From Nemertoderma westbladi (taxonomy: Eukaryota; Xenacoelomorpha; Nemertodermatida; Nemertodermatidae), in assembly GCA_032718475.1 (NCBI GenBank), contig JAUCBJ010008754.1:1-64000 (forward strand): 64,000 bases of DNA, written 5' to 3'. Below the pieces are notes generated by a model that saw nothing but the letters and a program-made list of their open reading frames with translations, did not search any database and was not told the origin of the DNA. The position numbers were made by a program, and so were the translations under genes. Each line of letters begins with the position of its first letter. Within the stretch, counting starts at the first letter, position 1. Of this stretch, positions 41,939 through 54,786 are shown one piece after another.

Positions 41939-44066
41939 GTGACTGCAGAGATCAGACTCAGTTTGAGAGCCAGTAAACCCAGGACAAGCAAGCAATTCAA
42001 CTATGACTGGGAGAAACTCAGAACTGACAATGCAGTAAAGGATGCTTACACAGTAGAAGTTCAAAACCGCTTTGGAGCACTTCAGTCAATGGATGAAGAC
42101 CAGTCCACCGATTCAATATACCAGAATATAATAACAGCCCACAAGGAATCAGCTAAGAGGCATATCCCCCAGAAACCTAAACGAAAACAGTATGTGCCAT
42201 GGCAAAACTCTGAGGTTACTTGTAAGAGAGAAGATCTTAAGATAGCCTACAAAGTTAAAACCGAACAACCAACAACAGAAAACATTAACAAGGTTGAGAA
42301 AGCTAAAGACGATCTTAAATTGGCCTACAACATCAGCCAGGAAAAGTACATACAGGATAAAATTGAAGCAATTATAACTGCTCACATACAGCAACAATCA
42401 AGACTTACCTGGCAAACTGTAAATGAGGTATCTGGTCGGAAAAGTTGTGCAAAGGGGCTCCTCAAAGCCGATAGTCCTGAAGAACGTGTTGGGAAGTGGA
42501 AAAATCACTTCAGCAAACCAAACATCGAGGTCAGCCCTACAAGGAAAATATATGACAAGACACTACCTATAGAAACAGGGGACTTCATACCTGCCGAACT
42601 CCAAAGAAGCATTAAAAGCATGTCCAATAATAAAGCGAGTGGATTAGATGAAATCCCAGCGGATGTATGGAAAACAGGAGTGCTAAACAGACCATTATTG
42701 AATGTTTGCAACTGGATGTTAAAAGGGGAAAAGCCACCACCAATTTGGACTAAAGGTCAACTAAAGCCTCTCCCCAAGAAAGGAGACCTCGGTATACCAA
42801 CAAACTATCGTGGGATCTGTCTGCTTGTGGTAACTGCCAAAATATACAATAAAATGATTCTATATAGGATTAGGCCTCACATAGAGAAACTACTGCGTAA
42901 GAGCCAAAACGGATTTCGACCAAGTAGATCAACAATAGCTCAGATACTTGCACTACGGAGACTGATTGAAGGAATTAAGTCAAAGAATCTCCCCGCAGTC
43001 ATGACTTTTGTGGACTTCAAGAAGGCATTCGACTCCATACATAGAGGCAAAATGCTTGAAATCCTAAGAGCTTATGTAATACCAGAAGTAATTGTTGCTG
43101 GCATTGGATTGTTATATTGTGACACAGAAGCGCAGGTACTCTTACCAGATGGCGAAACTGAGTTTTTCTCAATCCTGGCTGGGGTTCTGCAAGGTGACAC
43201 ATTAGCACCATTACTATTTGTAATTGTGCTGGATTATGCAATGAGGACAGCCACAAAGGGTGAAGACCTGGGATTCACACTTCAAGAACGCAGAAGTAGT
43301 ATATATCCGGCAACTACAGTCACAGACACCGACTTTGCAGATGACATCGCCCTGCTCTCTAATACCCTAGCAGATGCACAGCTTCTACTAAATAAAGTGG
43401 AGCGGGCTGCTAAGGAGGTTGGATTGCATATAAATGCTACCAAGACCGAATTCATGACCTTTAATGTTGATGGAAACTTGACAACGATTGACAATAATCA
43501 ACTAAGGAAGGTTGACGACTTCCAGTACCTTGGATCATGGATAGAGAGTAGCAAAAAGGACCTAGAAGTTAGGAAAGCTAAGGCTTGGGTAGCTCTATCA
43601 AAAATGGATACCATCTGGAAATCAGATCTCTCCAGGCACCTGAAGACTAAGTTCTTTCGAGCCACAGTGGAAAGTGTATTTTTATACGGGGGTGAGACCT
43701 GGACACTGACTAAATCACTTGAACAACGAATTGATGGTTGCTATACAAGACACTAAGGGCAGCCCTAAACATCAGCTGGAAACAAATGCCGAGCTTTATG
43801 GTACAATACCACCTGTATCAACCACCCTCCGTGAACACAGATTAAGATTCAGTGGGCACTGCTGGCGAAGTAAAGACGAGGTCATACCAGATCTACTTTT
43901 CTGGCAACCAACTCATGGAAAGCGTAGTCGTGGACGTCCGGCCATAACATATATAGATCAACTTGAAAGGGATACTGAACTTAGGAGAAACGAAATTGCA
44001 ACAACTATGGAGAATTGGGAAGCCTGGAAGGATCTCATTTCCACTGTCCGAGTTCGCTCGACCTAG
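41939..44066 (+). pseudogene. Family A reverse transcriptase, copy 2
   Basis: A long frame 41939-43756 covers the linker and RT with NGFRPSRST, FVDFKKAFDSIHR, GVLQGDTLAPLLF and DTDFADDIALLS. A small deletion near 43750 (ACAAGACACTAAGG where copy 1 has ACAAGACTACTAAGG) shifts the frame; the C-terminus continues at 43719-44066 and ends in STVRVRST. An 18-bp in-frame deletion near 42516 is seen relative to copies 1 and 3. Catalytic residues are intact. Confidence 0.88.
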
Positions 44067-45963
44067 TAGTAGTAGTTCCCTTAGATGTTTCTGTTTTGCC
44101 TATTATTTGTACTTGTTGATCTAAATTTTGGTAGCGTATACCGCTATCTCACTTATTCGTACAGATTTAGCTGGTAGGCTGAATTATTATTATTTTATAT
44201 ACCTTTTGATTTTATTTGTACTGGTTAGGGTATATATATATATATATATATATACCGAGGTAAGTTTTGACATTTCGACATTTTGACATTTTATTACCCG
44301 TATTCGACGTATATAATACAGACATGAGCGATACACCACACTCGACTAGACACCCATCTACCGACAATGATTCATGTGACGCAGACAGATCGGCAGTAGA
44401 CGACCCGAGAAGGAGGACTCGCGATTCTACCGATGTCACACATGAGTCATGCGCGAGTTAACCACCCTGATGTAGATACGAGTTCTACACCCTGCAGGTA
44501 AGGATAGAAAGTAGGGTACATGGTTCCGTAGATAAACTTAAAGGTATACACAAACTGGCAGAGTTGCGTGGTGACAACTTTATTCAGGTAAAGATAATAG
44601 ATAAACTGGAAAGTGCGAGGGAATGTCTCATTCAATTTAAGTCGGTTGTAGGATCAACTCAGCAAGAACAACTCGATCAACTGATGGGTGAGTCTGTTTC
44701 TGACGCGTTGTTACAACCCAAAGAGGAAGAAGGACTATACTGCCTGGACGGGAGGTTAGAGGCGCTCACCAATTTTCTTCATAGATGCGGCGTACCGATC
44801 GAAGAACTGGAAGTTGACGTCAGCGTACGAAGCAAAGCTGACGTTAGTCGGACGACGTCGGGGATTACTCGACAACAACAGGAGATCGCACGCCAACAAC
44901 AAGTCGCTGAGGAAGAAGCGCAACAGCAGATGGCACAAGTTGCTGTCGAGGGAGAAAGGCAACGCCGGGAAGATGAAGCGAAAATTGTTAAACTTCAGGC
45001 GCAAGCCAAATTTGAAGCATCAGAAATGCGCAAATTGGAAGAGGAGATAGCGTGACAAGCAGCAGCAGCCGAGATAAGGCAGCTTCTGACGCACGTGCCA
45101 AACTAGAAGTGCGACAGATAAACGCTCGTTTAGCCATACGGGAAGCGGAGTTAGCAGCGCAACAGCAGCAGGCCGATCGATGCGAAAGAGAGATGCAGCT
45201 TCAGTTCGAACTGAATCGTAGATTGCGCGAGTTGGCGAATGCAAAGAAAGACCTCACACTTGATGCGAGAGATAGATCTATAAGATCTCGAGCCGGACAT
45301 GACTTGTCTGCAGTAGACTGCTTCGAGGCTCGATATCGCGGAATTCAGAAGCGAATCAAGGAAGGAAGTGTGGGAGTGATAGATCGAGGAGAGGAGTTCG
45401 TTGAGGATTACTGTCAACGTTTTTCAAAAGTTATTCCTATGCTCAAACCCACGACTCCAGTAAAACCCACCATAGTTGTGAAGCAAATGGAGATATCGCC
45501 TGTGCATTCGACGCAAGGTAATAGGTTTGTTATGTCGGAATCAATTCCGCAGCCACGAGCGACTTCATCGCCGATTCTAGCAGGTAAAGTAAGTAGTCCA
45601 CCTACAGTAAGCTGTAGTTTACTCGTAGGGAGGGACGAACCTGTATTCATGACAGTCAAACAGGCGAGTAAACCGTTTCCAGTTGAACCTGTGACATACT
45701 GCACGAACCCAGTCATTTATTAACCTACAGTAGCGCTTAACTCTGATGTATTCACTAGACCCCTCACTCAATGTTTATCAAGACCTACGACTTCGTGGAA
45801 AGCTTGCGAGCCTACCGAGTGACGAAGAACCGTGGATGTCGAACAAAAGCGAACGCAGCCAACTAGAGTAATACGCCACACGCGAACCCAGCCAACCACC
45901 TTACCCCGACGACAGCGACTCATCTAGTGACACAGAGTCGACGGAACGGGAAATATTCCGTAC
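42423..45963 (+). repeat. Segmental duplication, copy 1
   Basis: This block matches 50049-53651 over its full length: the LINE A 3' half, the junction after the TAG run (TTCC[C/A]TTAGATGTTTCTG), and the 5' half of a decayed BEL gag. Because the junction is shared, LINE A was already in place when the block was copied. Differences are scattered substitutions and small indels. Confidence 0.88.
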
Positions 45964-47390
45964 CCGAATATTCCAGTTGGTGGCAATTATAAACGGGAAG
46001 AAAGATCTCCGAACCCGTACATTGACAACCCTCCACGAGAAACACCCGTGCAGAAACCCATGTCGCAACCAGCGGAAATGATTAGCGCCAAACAACTCAC
46101 CAAGATAATGCGACCTGTAGCGTACCGATTAGCTCGGATCGAAGAGCGGCTTGAAGCCCCACCATCAGATTGATCACAGACCAGTGTGGAGTTAGAACAA
46201 CCTCGACCACAACGACCACCTTATAGAGAACTGGAGACACGACAAACTTTGAATCCTCGAGGAGAAGATCCCATTAATGTCTCGTATCGATGAACAACAC
46301 ACAGACACCGGTCACTATTGCCGGACAGGGATGCGGACAGTTGGATTTGGTCAATGAGATCGCTAAGTTTGTAGCCAGACACGGATTGCCGGCACAACAA
46401 CCACCGAAGTTCTCTGGCAACGCAAAACACTGGCGTATGCTGGTAGACCCAGATCGTTATGTGTGCCTTCACCTTGACGGAGAAGTTTAATTACTTGCTC
46501 CAAGTGTTATCAGGTGAACCGAAGACATTACCGGAGACCTTCATTGGTGTTCCAAACGCCTTTGAGCTGGCATACGACCGTTTATTCTCCATATACGGTG
46601 GTAACGTAGCCATGGCTAAATCCATTATAGAAGACCTCTGTAGAGGCAGACCCATTTCGAAACCTATTGATTTTCTACGACTCGCGGACGAGATAAGAAA
46701 CGCTATAGGGACTTTGTGGTCCATCGGTCAACTCGAGTACACCAACGCGCCTACAGTTCTGATCCGGATCATTGGCAGACTCTACCATCGGTTGCACCGA
46801 GTATTGTGCTGCATAGTGTACCAGCGTGAAGAGGCCGGCGGACTATTAAATCTAACCGACGTTTACCAGTTCATCTCACGAGAGGCCGTAGTTGAGATGC
46901 GGTCTAACTACATGGACCATCATATAGCGGCAGAAGGGATTACTATTGTTGTGCCGAATTGGACCAAACAACTTCCGACGAACACGAAGGTCGTAGCCTA
47001 TGCCACCCCAACAGATACCTCCAAGGTTTTGATGCCTATTGGCACCAAGCAGCCACGACAACAGTTGCCAGCAGATTTTGTGGGATGTCAATTCTGCGAG
47101 CGGAATGGCGGAAGATATGGCGGACACAAGTTACGAGGATGTCGCGCATTCAAGGATCTAGGAGTAGAGGAAAGACGACTCAAGATTCGCCCATTGGACT
47201 CTTGCTGGAGATGTACCATGCCTGTACACATCCAGAAGGACTGCCCAAGCGATGACACATGTCCTCTGTGTGGACGCAACCATGACGCGTTACTTCACAC
47301 TATTAGTCATACTCCGACTAAGCGTTTTCGACGAGAACATCCCGATAAAGCAGCTAGATGCAACGCTCTTTATAAAGAGCGCGCACTGCG
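44082..47390 (+). pseudogene. Decayed BEL/Pao gag region, copy 1
   Basis: The leader contains a TA microsatellite (44231-44253). A first frame (about 44324-45055) has acidic and Gln/Glu-rich coiled-coil sequence; it shifts to 45052-45723. A later frame at 46290-47475 shows the BEL gag core: PPKFSGNAKHW, LTEKFNYLLQVLSGE, AYDRLFSIYGG, and knuckle motifs CQFCERNGG and CWRCTMPVHIQKDCPSDDTCPLCGR. Stops near 45723 and 46173 and a frameshift near 46480 break it. Pol is absent; the sequence changes to a different repeat at about 47390. Confidence 0.82.
47364..47381. repeat. 18-bp perfect palindrome near the end of the BEL gag fragment
   Basis: CGCTCTTTATAAAGAGCG reads the same on both strands. It lies in the coding frame of the decayed gag, so it may be coincidental. 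Confidence 0.7.
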
Positions 47391-48184
47391 TGGGTTTTTT
47401 GGGATGCTGATCACGAATATGACACTTATAAAAATCGTATTATCCATCCAACCAAATTTGATTTCTGCCGTTTGAAATTTTATACTTCTTGCATTTTTCG
47501 TCCACCAGACAAACACGAAAAACGATAGTTGCGTTACCACGAATTATTTTTAATGAGTTGTATCGTGATTAGCGACCTTGAAAACCAGTATAGTTTCAGA
47601 ATTACCAAACCATAGGCAAAATTTAGAAAGTTTCAAATTTCAGGTACTTGTACTTTTCGTTATGGAGCATCAAAATTGGGTTTGCACATACCAGAAATAT
47701 TTATATCAACTTTCATTGCGATCAGCTACCTCGAAAAACATACATTTAGAATTATCAAACCAAACACAAAATGTTTAGTTTGAAAATTTTTTACTTGTGC
47801 TTTTCATCCTGGGGGGCCAAAATCTGAAAATAGCACCAAAAATGAAGGATGCATTTCCAGAAAATTAAAATTTGCTAGAAAGTTTGACATGTTTTATCAT
47901 GATCAGCGTCCTCGAAATCCCTTATACCATCAAAATTGTAATTTTTGAGCCAAGATCTAAAAAATTTCTAAAGTAACCGCCCCTCCCCCCACCCACGGGC
48001 CAATTAATTACTGTAGTAATATAGCCCGTATAGCCTGGGCCAGATAGTAGATAGTGTTACATGTACCGGTAACCCAGGATAAATATCCCCGACTGAATAA
48101 TGAATCTCTTAATTTCGCACATAAACACACACATAAACACATAGTAGAGTAGAGTAAAATAAAGTATCACATCCTCACTTTATC
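47391..48184. repeat. Diverged tandem repeats related to the piggyBac MITE interior, then simple flank
   Basis: From 47391 to about 47990, units of about 150-185 bp contain GATCAGCGnCCTCGAAAA-type motifs (47567, 47717, 47901). The reverse complement of this motif, TTTTCGAGGGCGCTGAT, occurs at 60565 in the MITE at 60116-61684. The region ends in a C-rich stretch near 47980. 48000-48184 contains CACA/TAGAG simple repeats and no gene. Confidence 0.6.
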
Positions 48185-49827
48185 ACTTTATAGAAGTAAA
48201 AGTGTCTGAGTCTGTACTCCCAGATATTCCCATTGGCGATATCTCCTTTGCAGAAGTGAAGGCTGCTGCAAAGAGCATTAAGACCAATCGTGCCAGTGGA
48301 GTAGATGGTGTTCCCCCTGAGGTCTTTAAAATACCTGAGTGTTTAAAGCTCATCTATCCCATCATAGTAGACATGTACCGAACAACAAGAGTCCCACAAG
48401 AAATGAAAACAAATAAGTTGGTGCCAGTTCCCAAGAAGGGCAACCTAACACTCTATGGTTCTTTTCGGGGAATCTCATTGATCTCGATTGCTGCAAAGCT
48501 ATACAATTGGATTCTATTACATCGCATCAGGGATCCCATTGAGAGACTGCTCCGTGGAAATCAGAATGGGTTCCGTAAAGGTCGTGGGACCATGGAGCCC
48601 ATTTTGGCACTTAGAAGGATAATTGAAGAGTTATCAAAAAAGAAAGACAGGCATCTGGCTGTTATCTTTGTTGACTTCTTCAAGGCCTTTGATTCAGTCT
48701 CTCGCTCACGTATGTTCAGCATACTTTCATTATATGGGATTCCTGATGAAATTATTGCAGCAATCAGATCAGTATACGATGGTTCGACAACATTTGAGTC
48801 TACTGTTGACGGTGACACAGAACCATTTGAAGTGTTATGGGGCGTCCTCCAAGGAGACACACTTGCACCATTCTTGTTCATTATTGTGGTTGACTATGTT
48901 CTACGCATGTCCTTAGATCATTATAATGATGATGGGGTGATGATAACTCCACCTACTGGCTCGAGAAGTCGAGGAAATCCTGCCAAGTACCTAACTGATC
49001 TAGACTTTGCTGATGACTTAGGAGTACTCTCAGAATCATTAGAGGGAGCCCAACGGCTCCTCAGCTCATTAGAACATGCTGCTTCTAGTGTTGGTCTTTT
49101 TATTAACTCCAGAAAGACCAAAATTCTGACAGTTAACTTTGAAAGTCCTCAGCAAGTCTCTGATCGGTTGAGCATAAGCTCAAAGGATGGTATGCTTGAG
49201 CATGTGGACGACTTCTGTTACCTGGGATCATGGATCTGGAAGTCAGGTGAGGACCTTCGAATACGTAAGGGAAAGGCATGGGCAGCCTTGAATAGGCTTT
49301 CCAGGATTTGGAAGTCACCAAGAATTAATCGGAAACTTAAGGTCCGATTATTTAGAGCAGCAGTAGTTCCAGTACTCCTCTACGGGAGTCCATGCTGGGC
49401 TCTAACTGCTGAGGACACCAAATCTCTGGATGGCACATTCACAAGAATGCTACGCCGGGTTCATTGTGCCAAGTACAATGCACACATCTCCAACCAGACA
49501 CTATATAACATTGGAGGTGTCTCATTGGTTCCCCCAAGCTTGACACTAGAACAAAATCGCCCCCGCTTTGCAGGACATTGATTTTGCCGTGAGGACCAGC
49601 CAGTGCATAATCTTGTACTTTGGCAACCTCATGGAGTGAATAAGCATGGTGGACAGCCCATGACTTTCTTGAGACGCATCTTAAAGGACACTGGCCTTAA
49701 AGATGCGGATGATCTAGCAAATGTCATGGGTGATAGGGAGTTGTGGCGGTGCAATTTTGTTGACAAGCCGGCACAGCATTCTTAAAAATGCAGCTGCAAT
49801 GCAGCATGCCGATCCTAGTAGTAGTAG
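48185..49827 (+). mobile_element. LINE family B, copy 3 (5'-truncated)
   Basis: Begins inside the coding region at ACTTTATAGAAG and ends with the hairpin and TAG run. No 11-bp TSD was found here, unlike the other three copies, so one flank may have been rearranged. Confidence 0.88.
48202..49785 (+). pseudogene. Family B reverse transcriptase, copy 3
   Basis: The frame 48202-49581 covers RASGVDGVPPEVFK to RFAGH with FVDFFKAFDS, LQGDTLAPFLF and DLDFADD intact. A TGA at 49579-49581 stops it about 65 codons before the natural end; the same frame resumes at 49582 and reaches the family terminus KPAQHS. Confidence 0.9.
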
Positions 49828-50048
49828 AACAACCCCATTAATAACTACCTAAACGCAAGTGTATCAAACAGTCTCCCTAACACAACTAACCTGGATACTA
49901 ACACACCCGATCTGGATCTAACCACCCCTACCAACCCGAGCTCAACAACCACTGATCCCAATACTACTATCAGGACCAGATATAATCCTAGTATCCCCAA
50001 AATCCCCTAAAATCTATCAAAAACACCCCTGAAACTCAAAGAACTACC
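49828..50048 (+). other. G-poor, Asn/Thr/Pro-coding stretch
   Basis: The + strand is very low in G. One frame from 49828 stays open for about 60 codons and encodes an Asn, Thr and Pro-rich peptide. It may be the tail of an unrecognised element ORF, but the composition alone could also keep the frame open. Confidence 0.35.
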
Positions 50049-51719
50049 ATGAGGTATCTGGTCGGAAAAATTGTGCAAAGGGGCGCCTCAAAGCCGATAG
50101 TCCTGAAGAACGTGTTGGGAAGTGGAAAAATCACTTCAGCAACTTGCTTGGGCAGCCACCAAACATCGAGGTCAGCCCTACAAGGAAAATATATGACAAG
50201 ACACTACCTATAGAAACAGGGGACTTCCCACCTGCCGAACTCCAAAGAAGCATTAAAAGCATGTCCAATAATAAAGCGAGTGGATTAGATGAAATCCCTG
50301 CGGAGGTATGGAAAACAGGAGTGCTAAACAGACCATTGTTGAATGTTTGCAACTGGATGTTAAAAGGGGAAAAGCCACCACTAATTTGGACTAAAGGTCA
50401 ACTAAAGCCTCTCCCCAAGAAAGGAGACCTCGGTATACCAACAAACTATCGTGGGATCTGTCTGCTTGTGGTAGCTGCCAAAATATACAATATAATGATT
50501 CTATATAGGATTAAGCCTCACATAGAGAAACTACTGCATAAGAGCCAAAACGGATTTCGACCAAGTAGATCAACAATAGCTCAGATACTTGCACTACAGA
50601 GACTGATTGAAGGAATTAAGTCGAAGAATCTCCCCGCAGTCATGACTTTTGTGGACTTCAAGAACTTGTGGCATTCGACTCCATCCATAGAGGCAAAATG
50701 CTTAAATCCTAAGAGCTTATGTAATACCAGAAGTAATTGTTGCTGGCATTGGATTGTTATATTGTGACACAGAAGCGCAGCTACTCTTACCAGATGGTGA
50801 AACTGAGTTTTTCTCAATCCTGGCTGGGGTTATGCAAGGTGACACATTAGCACCATTACTATTTGTAATTGTGCTGGATTACGCAATGAGGACAGCCACA
50901 AAGGGTGAAGACCTGGGATTCACACTTCAAGAACGCAGAAGTAGTATATATCCGGCAACTACAGTCACAGACACCGACTTTGCGGATGACATTGCCCTGC
51001 TCTCTAATACCCCAGCAGATGCACAGCTTCTACTAAATAAAGTGGAGCGGGCTGCTAAGGAGGTTGGATTGCATATAAATGCTACCAAGACCGAATTCAT
51101 GACCTTTAATGTTGATGGAAACTTGACAACGATTGACAATAATCAACTAAGGAAGGTTGACGACTTCCAGTACCTTGGATCATGGATAGAGAGTAGCAAA
51201 AAGGACATAGAAGTTAGGAAAGCTAAGGCTTGGGTAGCTCTATCAAAAATGGATACCATCTGAAAATCAGATCTCTCCAGGCACCTGAAGACTAAGTTCT
51301 TTCAAGCCACAGTGGAAAGTGTATTTTTATACGGGGGTGAGACCTGGACACTAAGTAAATCACTTGAACAACGAATTGATGGTTGCTACAAAAGACTACT
51401 AAGGGCAGCCCTAAACATCAGCTGGAAACAAATGCCGAGCTTTATGGTACAATACCACCTGTATCAACCACCCTCCGTGAACACAGATTAAGATTCAGTG
51501 GGCACTGTTGGCGAAGTAAAGACGAGGTCATACCAGATCTACTTTTCTGGCAACCAACTCATGGAAAGCGTAGTCGTGGATGACCAGCCATAACATATAT
51601 AGATCAACTTGAAAGGGATACTGAACTTAGGAGAAACGAAATTGCAACAACTATGGAGAATCGGGAAGCCTGGAAGGATCTCATTTCCACTGTCCGAGTT
51701 CGCTCGACCTAGAAGTAGT
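50049..51719 (+). mobile_element. LINE family A, copy 3 (3' part, inside duplication copy 2)
   Basis: Matches 42423-44080. The RT is broken by a TGA at 51262-51264, a disrupted FVDFKKAFDS region near 50660-50700 with small indels, a deletion near 51430, and the same TGA as copy 1 near 51580. The pieces 50144-50767 and 50754-51263 still show NGFRPSRST, GVMQGDTLAP and DTDFADD. Confidence 0.88.
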
Positions 51720-53651
51720 AGTTCCATTAGATGTTTCTGTTTTGCCTATTATTTGTACTTGTTGATCTATATTTTGGTAGCGTATACCGCTATCTCACTT
51801 ATTCGTACAGATTTAGCTGGTAGGCTGAATTATTATTATTTTATATACCTTTTGATTTTATTTGTACCGGTTAGGGTATATATAGTATATATATATACCG
51901 AGGTAAGTTTTGACATTTCGACATTCTGACATTTTATTACCCGTATTCGACGTATATAATACAGACATGAGTGATACACCACACTCGACTAGACACCAAC
52001 CTACCTACTATGATTCATGTGACGCAGACAGATCGGCAGTAGATGACCCAAGAAGGAGGACTCGCGATTCTACCGATGTCACACACGAGTCATGCGCGAG
52101 TTAACCACCCCGATGTCGAGATACGAGTTCTACACCCTGCAGGTAAGGATAGAAAGTAAGGTACATGGTTCCGTAGATAAACTTAAAGGTATACACAAAC
52201 TGGCAGAGTTGCGTGGCGACAACTTTAGTCAGGTAAAGATAATAGATAAACTGGAAAGTGCGAGGGAAAGTCTCATTCAATTTAAGTCGGTTGTAGGATC
52301 AACTCAGCAAGAACAACTCGATCAACTGATGGGTGAGTCTGTTTCTGACGCGTTGTTACACCCCGAAGAGGAAGAATAACTAACTATACTGCCTGGACGG
52401 GAGGTTAGAGGCACTCACCAATTTTCTTCATAGATGCAGCGTACTGATCGAAGAACTGGAAGTTGAACAGAGAGGGACGACGGGGAACTATGGAAGGCTC
52501 GTGAGCCTACCAAATTCCACAACTGGATAGATCATTTCTCAGCGTACGAAGCAAAGCTGACATTAGTCGGACGACGTCAGGGATTACTCGACAACAACAG
52601 GGGATCGCACGCCAACAACAATTCGCTGAGGAAGAAGCGCAACGGCAGATGGCACAGGTTGCTGTCGAGGGAGAAAGGCAACACCGGGAAGATGAAGTGA
52701 AAATTGTTAAACTTCAGGCGCAAGCCAAATTTTAAGCGTCAGAAATGCGCAAATTGGAAGAGGAGATAGCGCGACAAGCAGCAGCAGCCGAGATAAGGCA
52801 GCTTCTGATGCACGTGCCAAACTAGAAGTGTGACAGATAAACGCTCGTTTAGCAGGCCGATCGATGCGAAAGAGAGATGCAGCTTCAGTTCGAACTGAAT
52901 CGTAGATCGCGCGAGTTGGTGAACCCAAAGGAAGACCTCAAACTTGACGCGAGAGATAGATCTATAAGATTTCGAGCTGGACATGACTTGTCTGCAGTAG
53001 ACCGCTTCGAGGCTCGACATCGTGGAACTCAGAAGCGAATCAAGGAAGGAAGTGTGGGAGTGATAGATCGAGGAGAGGAGTTCGTTGAGGATTACTGTCA
53101 ACGTTTTTCAAAAGTTATTCCTATGCTCAAACCCATGACTCCAGTAAAACCCACCATAGTTGTGAAGCAAAAGGAGATATCGCCTGTGCATTCAACGCAA
53201 GGTAATAGGTTTGTTATAGCGGAATCAATTCCGCAGCCACGAGCGACTTCATCACCGATTCTAGCAGGTAAAGTAAGTAGTCCACCTACAGTAAGCCGTA
53301 GTTTACTCGAGGGAGGGACGAACCTGTATTCATGACAGTCAAACAGGCGAGTAAACCATTTCCAGTTGAACCTGTGACGTACTGCGCGAACCCAGTCATT
53401 TATAAACCTACAGTAGCGCTTAACTCTGATGTATTCGCTAGACCCCTCACTCAATGTTTATCAAGACCTACGACTTCGTGGAAGGCTTGCGAGCCTACCG
53501 AGTGACGAAGAACCGTGGATGTCGAACCGAACAAAAGCGAACGCAGCCAACTAGAGTAATACGCCACACGCGAACCCAGCCAACGACCTTACCCCTACAA
53601 CAGTGACTCATCTAGTGACACGGAGTCGACGGAATGGGAAATATTCCGTAC
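51720..53651 (+). pseudogene. Decayed BEL/Pao gag region, copy 2
   Basis: Same coiled-coil frames as 44082-45963, now split by more stops: 52092-52379, then fragments, then 52877-53335 with the RRSRELVNPKEDL to VEDYCQRFSK region. The capsid core and knuckles seen in copy 1 are missing because the block ends at the gypsy insertion. Confidence 0.78.
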
Positions 53652-53784
53652 TGGAGCGGTTGGTGCTAACTGCTCAGCTGTGTAACATACAATTATCTCC
53701 TACTGCACAGCTGACTAATCAGTTGTATATTATAATTAATCAATATAATTAATCTGATTAAATTACATATTGGTTACTCTAACA
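53652..53784 (-). repeat. 3' LTR of the outer CsRn1-like element
   Basis: TG...CA ends on the minus strand. It interrupts the duplication block directly after CCGTAC. The partner LTR is outside the window, so the assignment rests on the ends, the purine tract and the position next to the integrase. Confidence 0.75.
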
Positions 53785-53931
53785 TGACCCCCCCTTCCTA
53801 ATTGCGGAGCACATTATTAAATAAATATTTACACTTAATATAAGATAAACAAGAGTATCATTAAAGGCTCATTAAAGTAAGACTGAACCTAATGAGATTG
53901 AAAGTGAAATAGACTCAAAAATAACTGATTA

Positions 53932-54572
53932 CTATAACCTAAAAGTTACTGTTTTCTTAATAACATTATTATTGCGATCGTCTAATTTTTGAGGTTTGAC
54001 TACAGGCTTTATTCTATCTAGAGACAATGTTTCTTCGCCTTTATGAATTTTAATTTTGACTGTTTTCGCTGTTTTACTAATTATTTCATAAGGTCCTTTG
54101 TATAAAGGATTTAGTGAAGGTTGCTTAATAGGATCTCGAACCCACACGTGTGTAGCATTCTCAAGCGATTGTGGAATGTATGATTTAGTCAAATGTTTTC
54201 TCTCTGGTGGGTTAAATTTATCAACTTTCCGGAATAAATTTTCAACAAAATTGGGCAACGTTTGGTCTAAGGTATTTGATTCAGGTAGAAAATATTGACC
54301 TGGGAGGAGTAATTCAGTTCCGTACATCAATTGGGCCCGAGAAAATCCATGTACTCCTATTGCGGATCGCAAACCTAAAAGCACTAAAGGTAGTTCTCTA
54401 AACCATGTTCTGCTGCAACATTTTGCCCTAAGTGATGCTTTAAGACTCCTATGAAATCGTTCGACAAGGCCATTACAAGAAGGGTGATATGCAGTAGTAC
54501 GTGCGTGATCAATTCCTAATTGTGAAATCAGGGCGGAGAATAAAGCTGATTCAAATTGTGAACCACGGTCAG
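53932..54572 (-). pseudogene. Integrase C-terminal part of the outer gypsy element
   Basis: 54384-53932 carries GLRSAIGVHGFSRAQLMYGTEL and a C-terminal chromatin-contact-like region ending in KTVTFRL. To the right, 54572-54384 encodes the catalytic-Glu region (AYHPSCNG...VERFHRSLKASLRA) in the same or a neighbouring frame. The inner gypsy element is inserted between this part and the core at 59714. Confidence 0.85.
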
Positions 54573-54785
54573 TGTAAAGTAGCTGGATTTAATACTACCT
54601 TGGATATTGATCCATATACATATATAACACTGACTGCAGTACTGTAGTGTGCAGACATTTTGAGTTCTATATTCAACTACCGGTACCTGATTATAATACT
54701 GAACACAGAATTACAAAGGTTAAATAAAAAGATACAAAGATACATTTGGTGACTGTTTTCAGCAGTATCAATATAGATACATACA
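54573..54785 (+). repeat. 5' LTR of the inner CsRn1-like element
   Basis: 213 bp, TG...CA ends, with CCGGTACC and an AATAAA-like TAAATAAAAA string near its end that may serve for polyadenylation in the 3' copy. Confidence 0.93.
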
Positions 54786-54786
54786 T

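Larger units (their letters stand above)
36842..44080 (+). mobile_element. LINE family A, copy 2 (near full length, split)
   Basis: The 5' part is 36842-38134 and the 3' part 41931-44080. The two halves join in frame when the family B insert and one copy of its 11-bp TSD are removed. The left edge is preceded by TTCCCTTA (36834-36841) and the right edge, after the TAG run, is followed by TTCCCTTA (about 44075-44088 region), a candidate 8-bp TSD. The element without the insert is about 3.4 kb, a normal size for a single-ORF LINE. Confidence 0.8.
50049..53651 (+). repeat. Segmental duplication, copy 2
   Basis: Partner of 42423-45963. It is more decayed, with extra stops and an about 70-bp segment near 52470-52545 not present in copy 1. 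It ends abruptly where a gypsy LTR begins at 53652. Confidence 0.88.

Noticed and set aside
44231-44253. TA-dinucleotide run as a TATA promoter
   Set aside because: It is a simple repeat, shortened in the duplicate at 51880-51895; no gene start depends on it.
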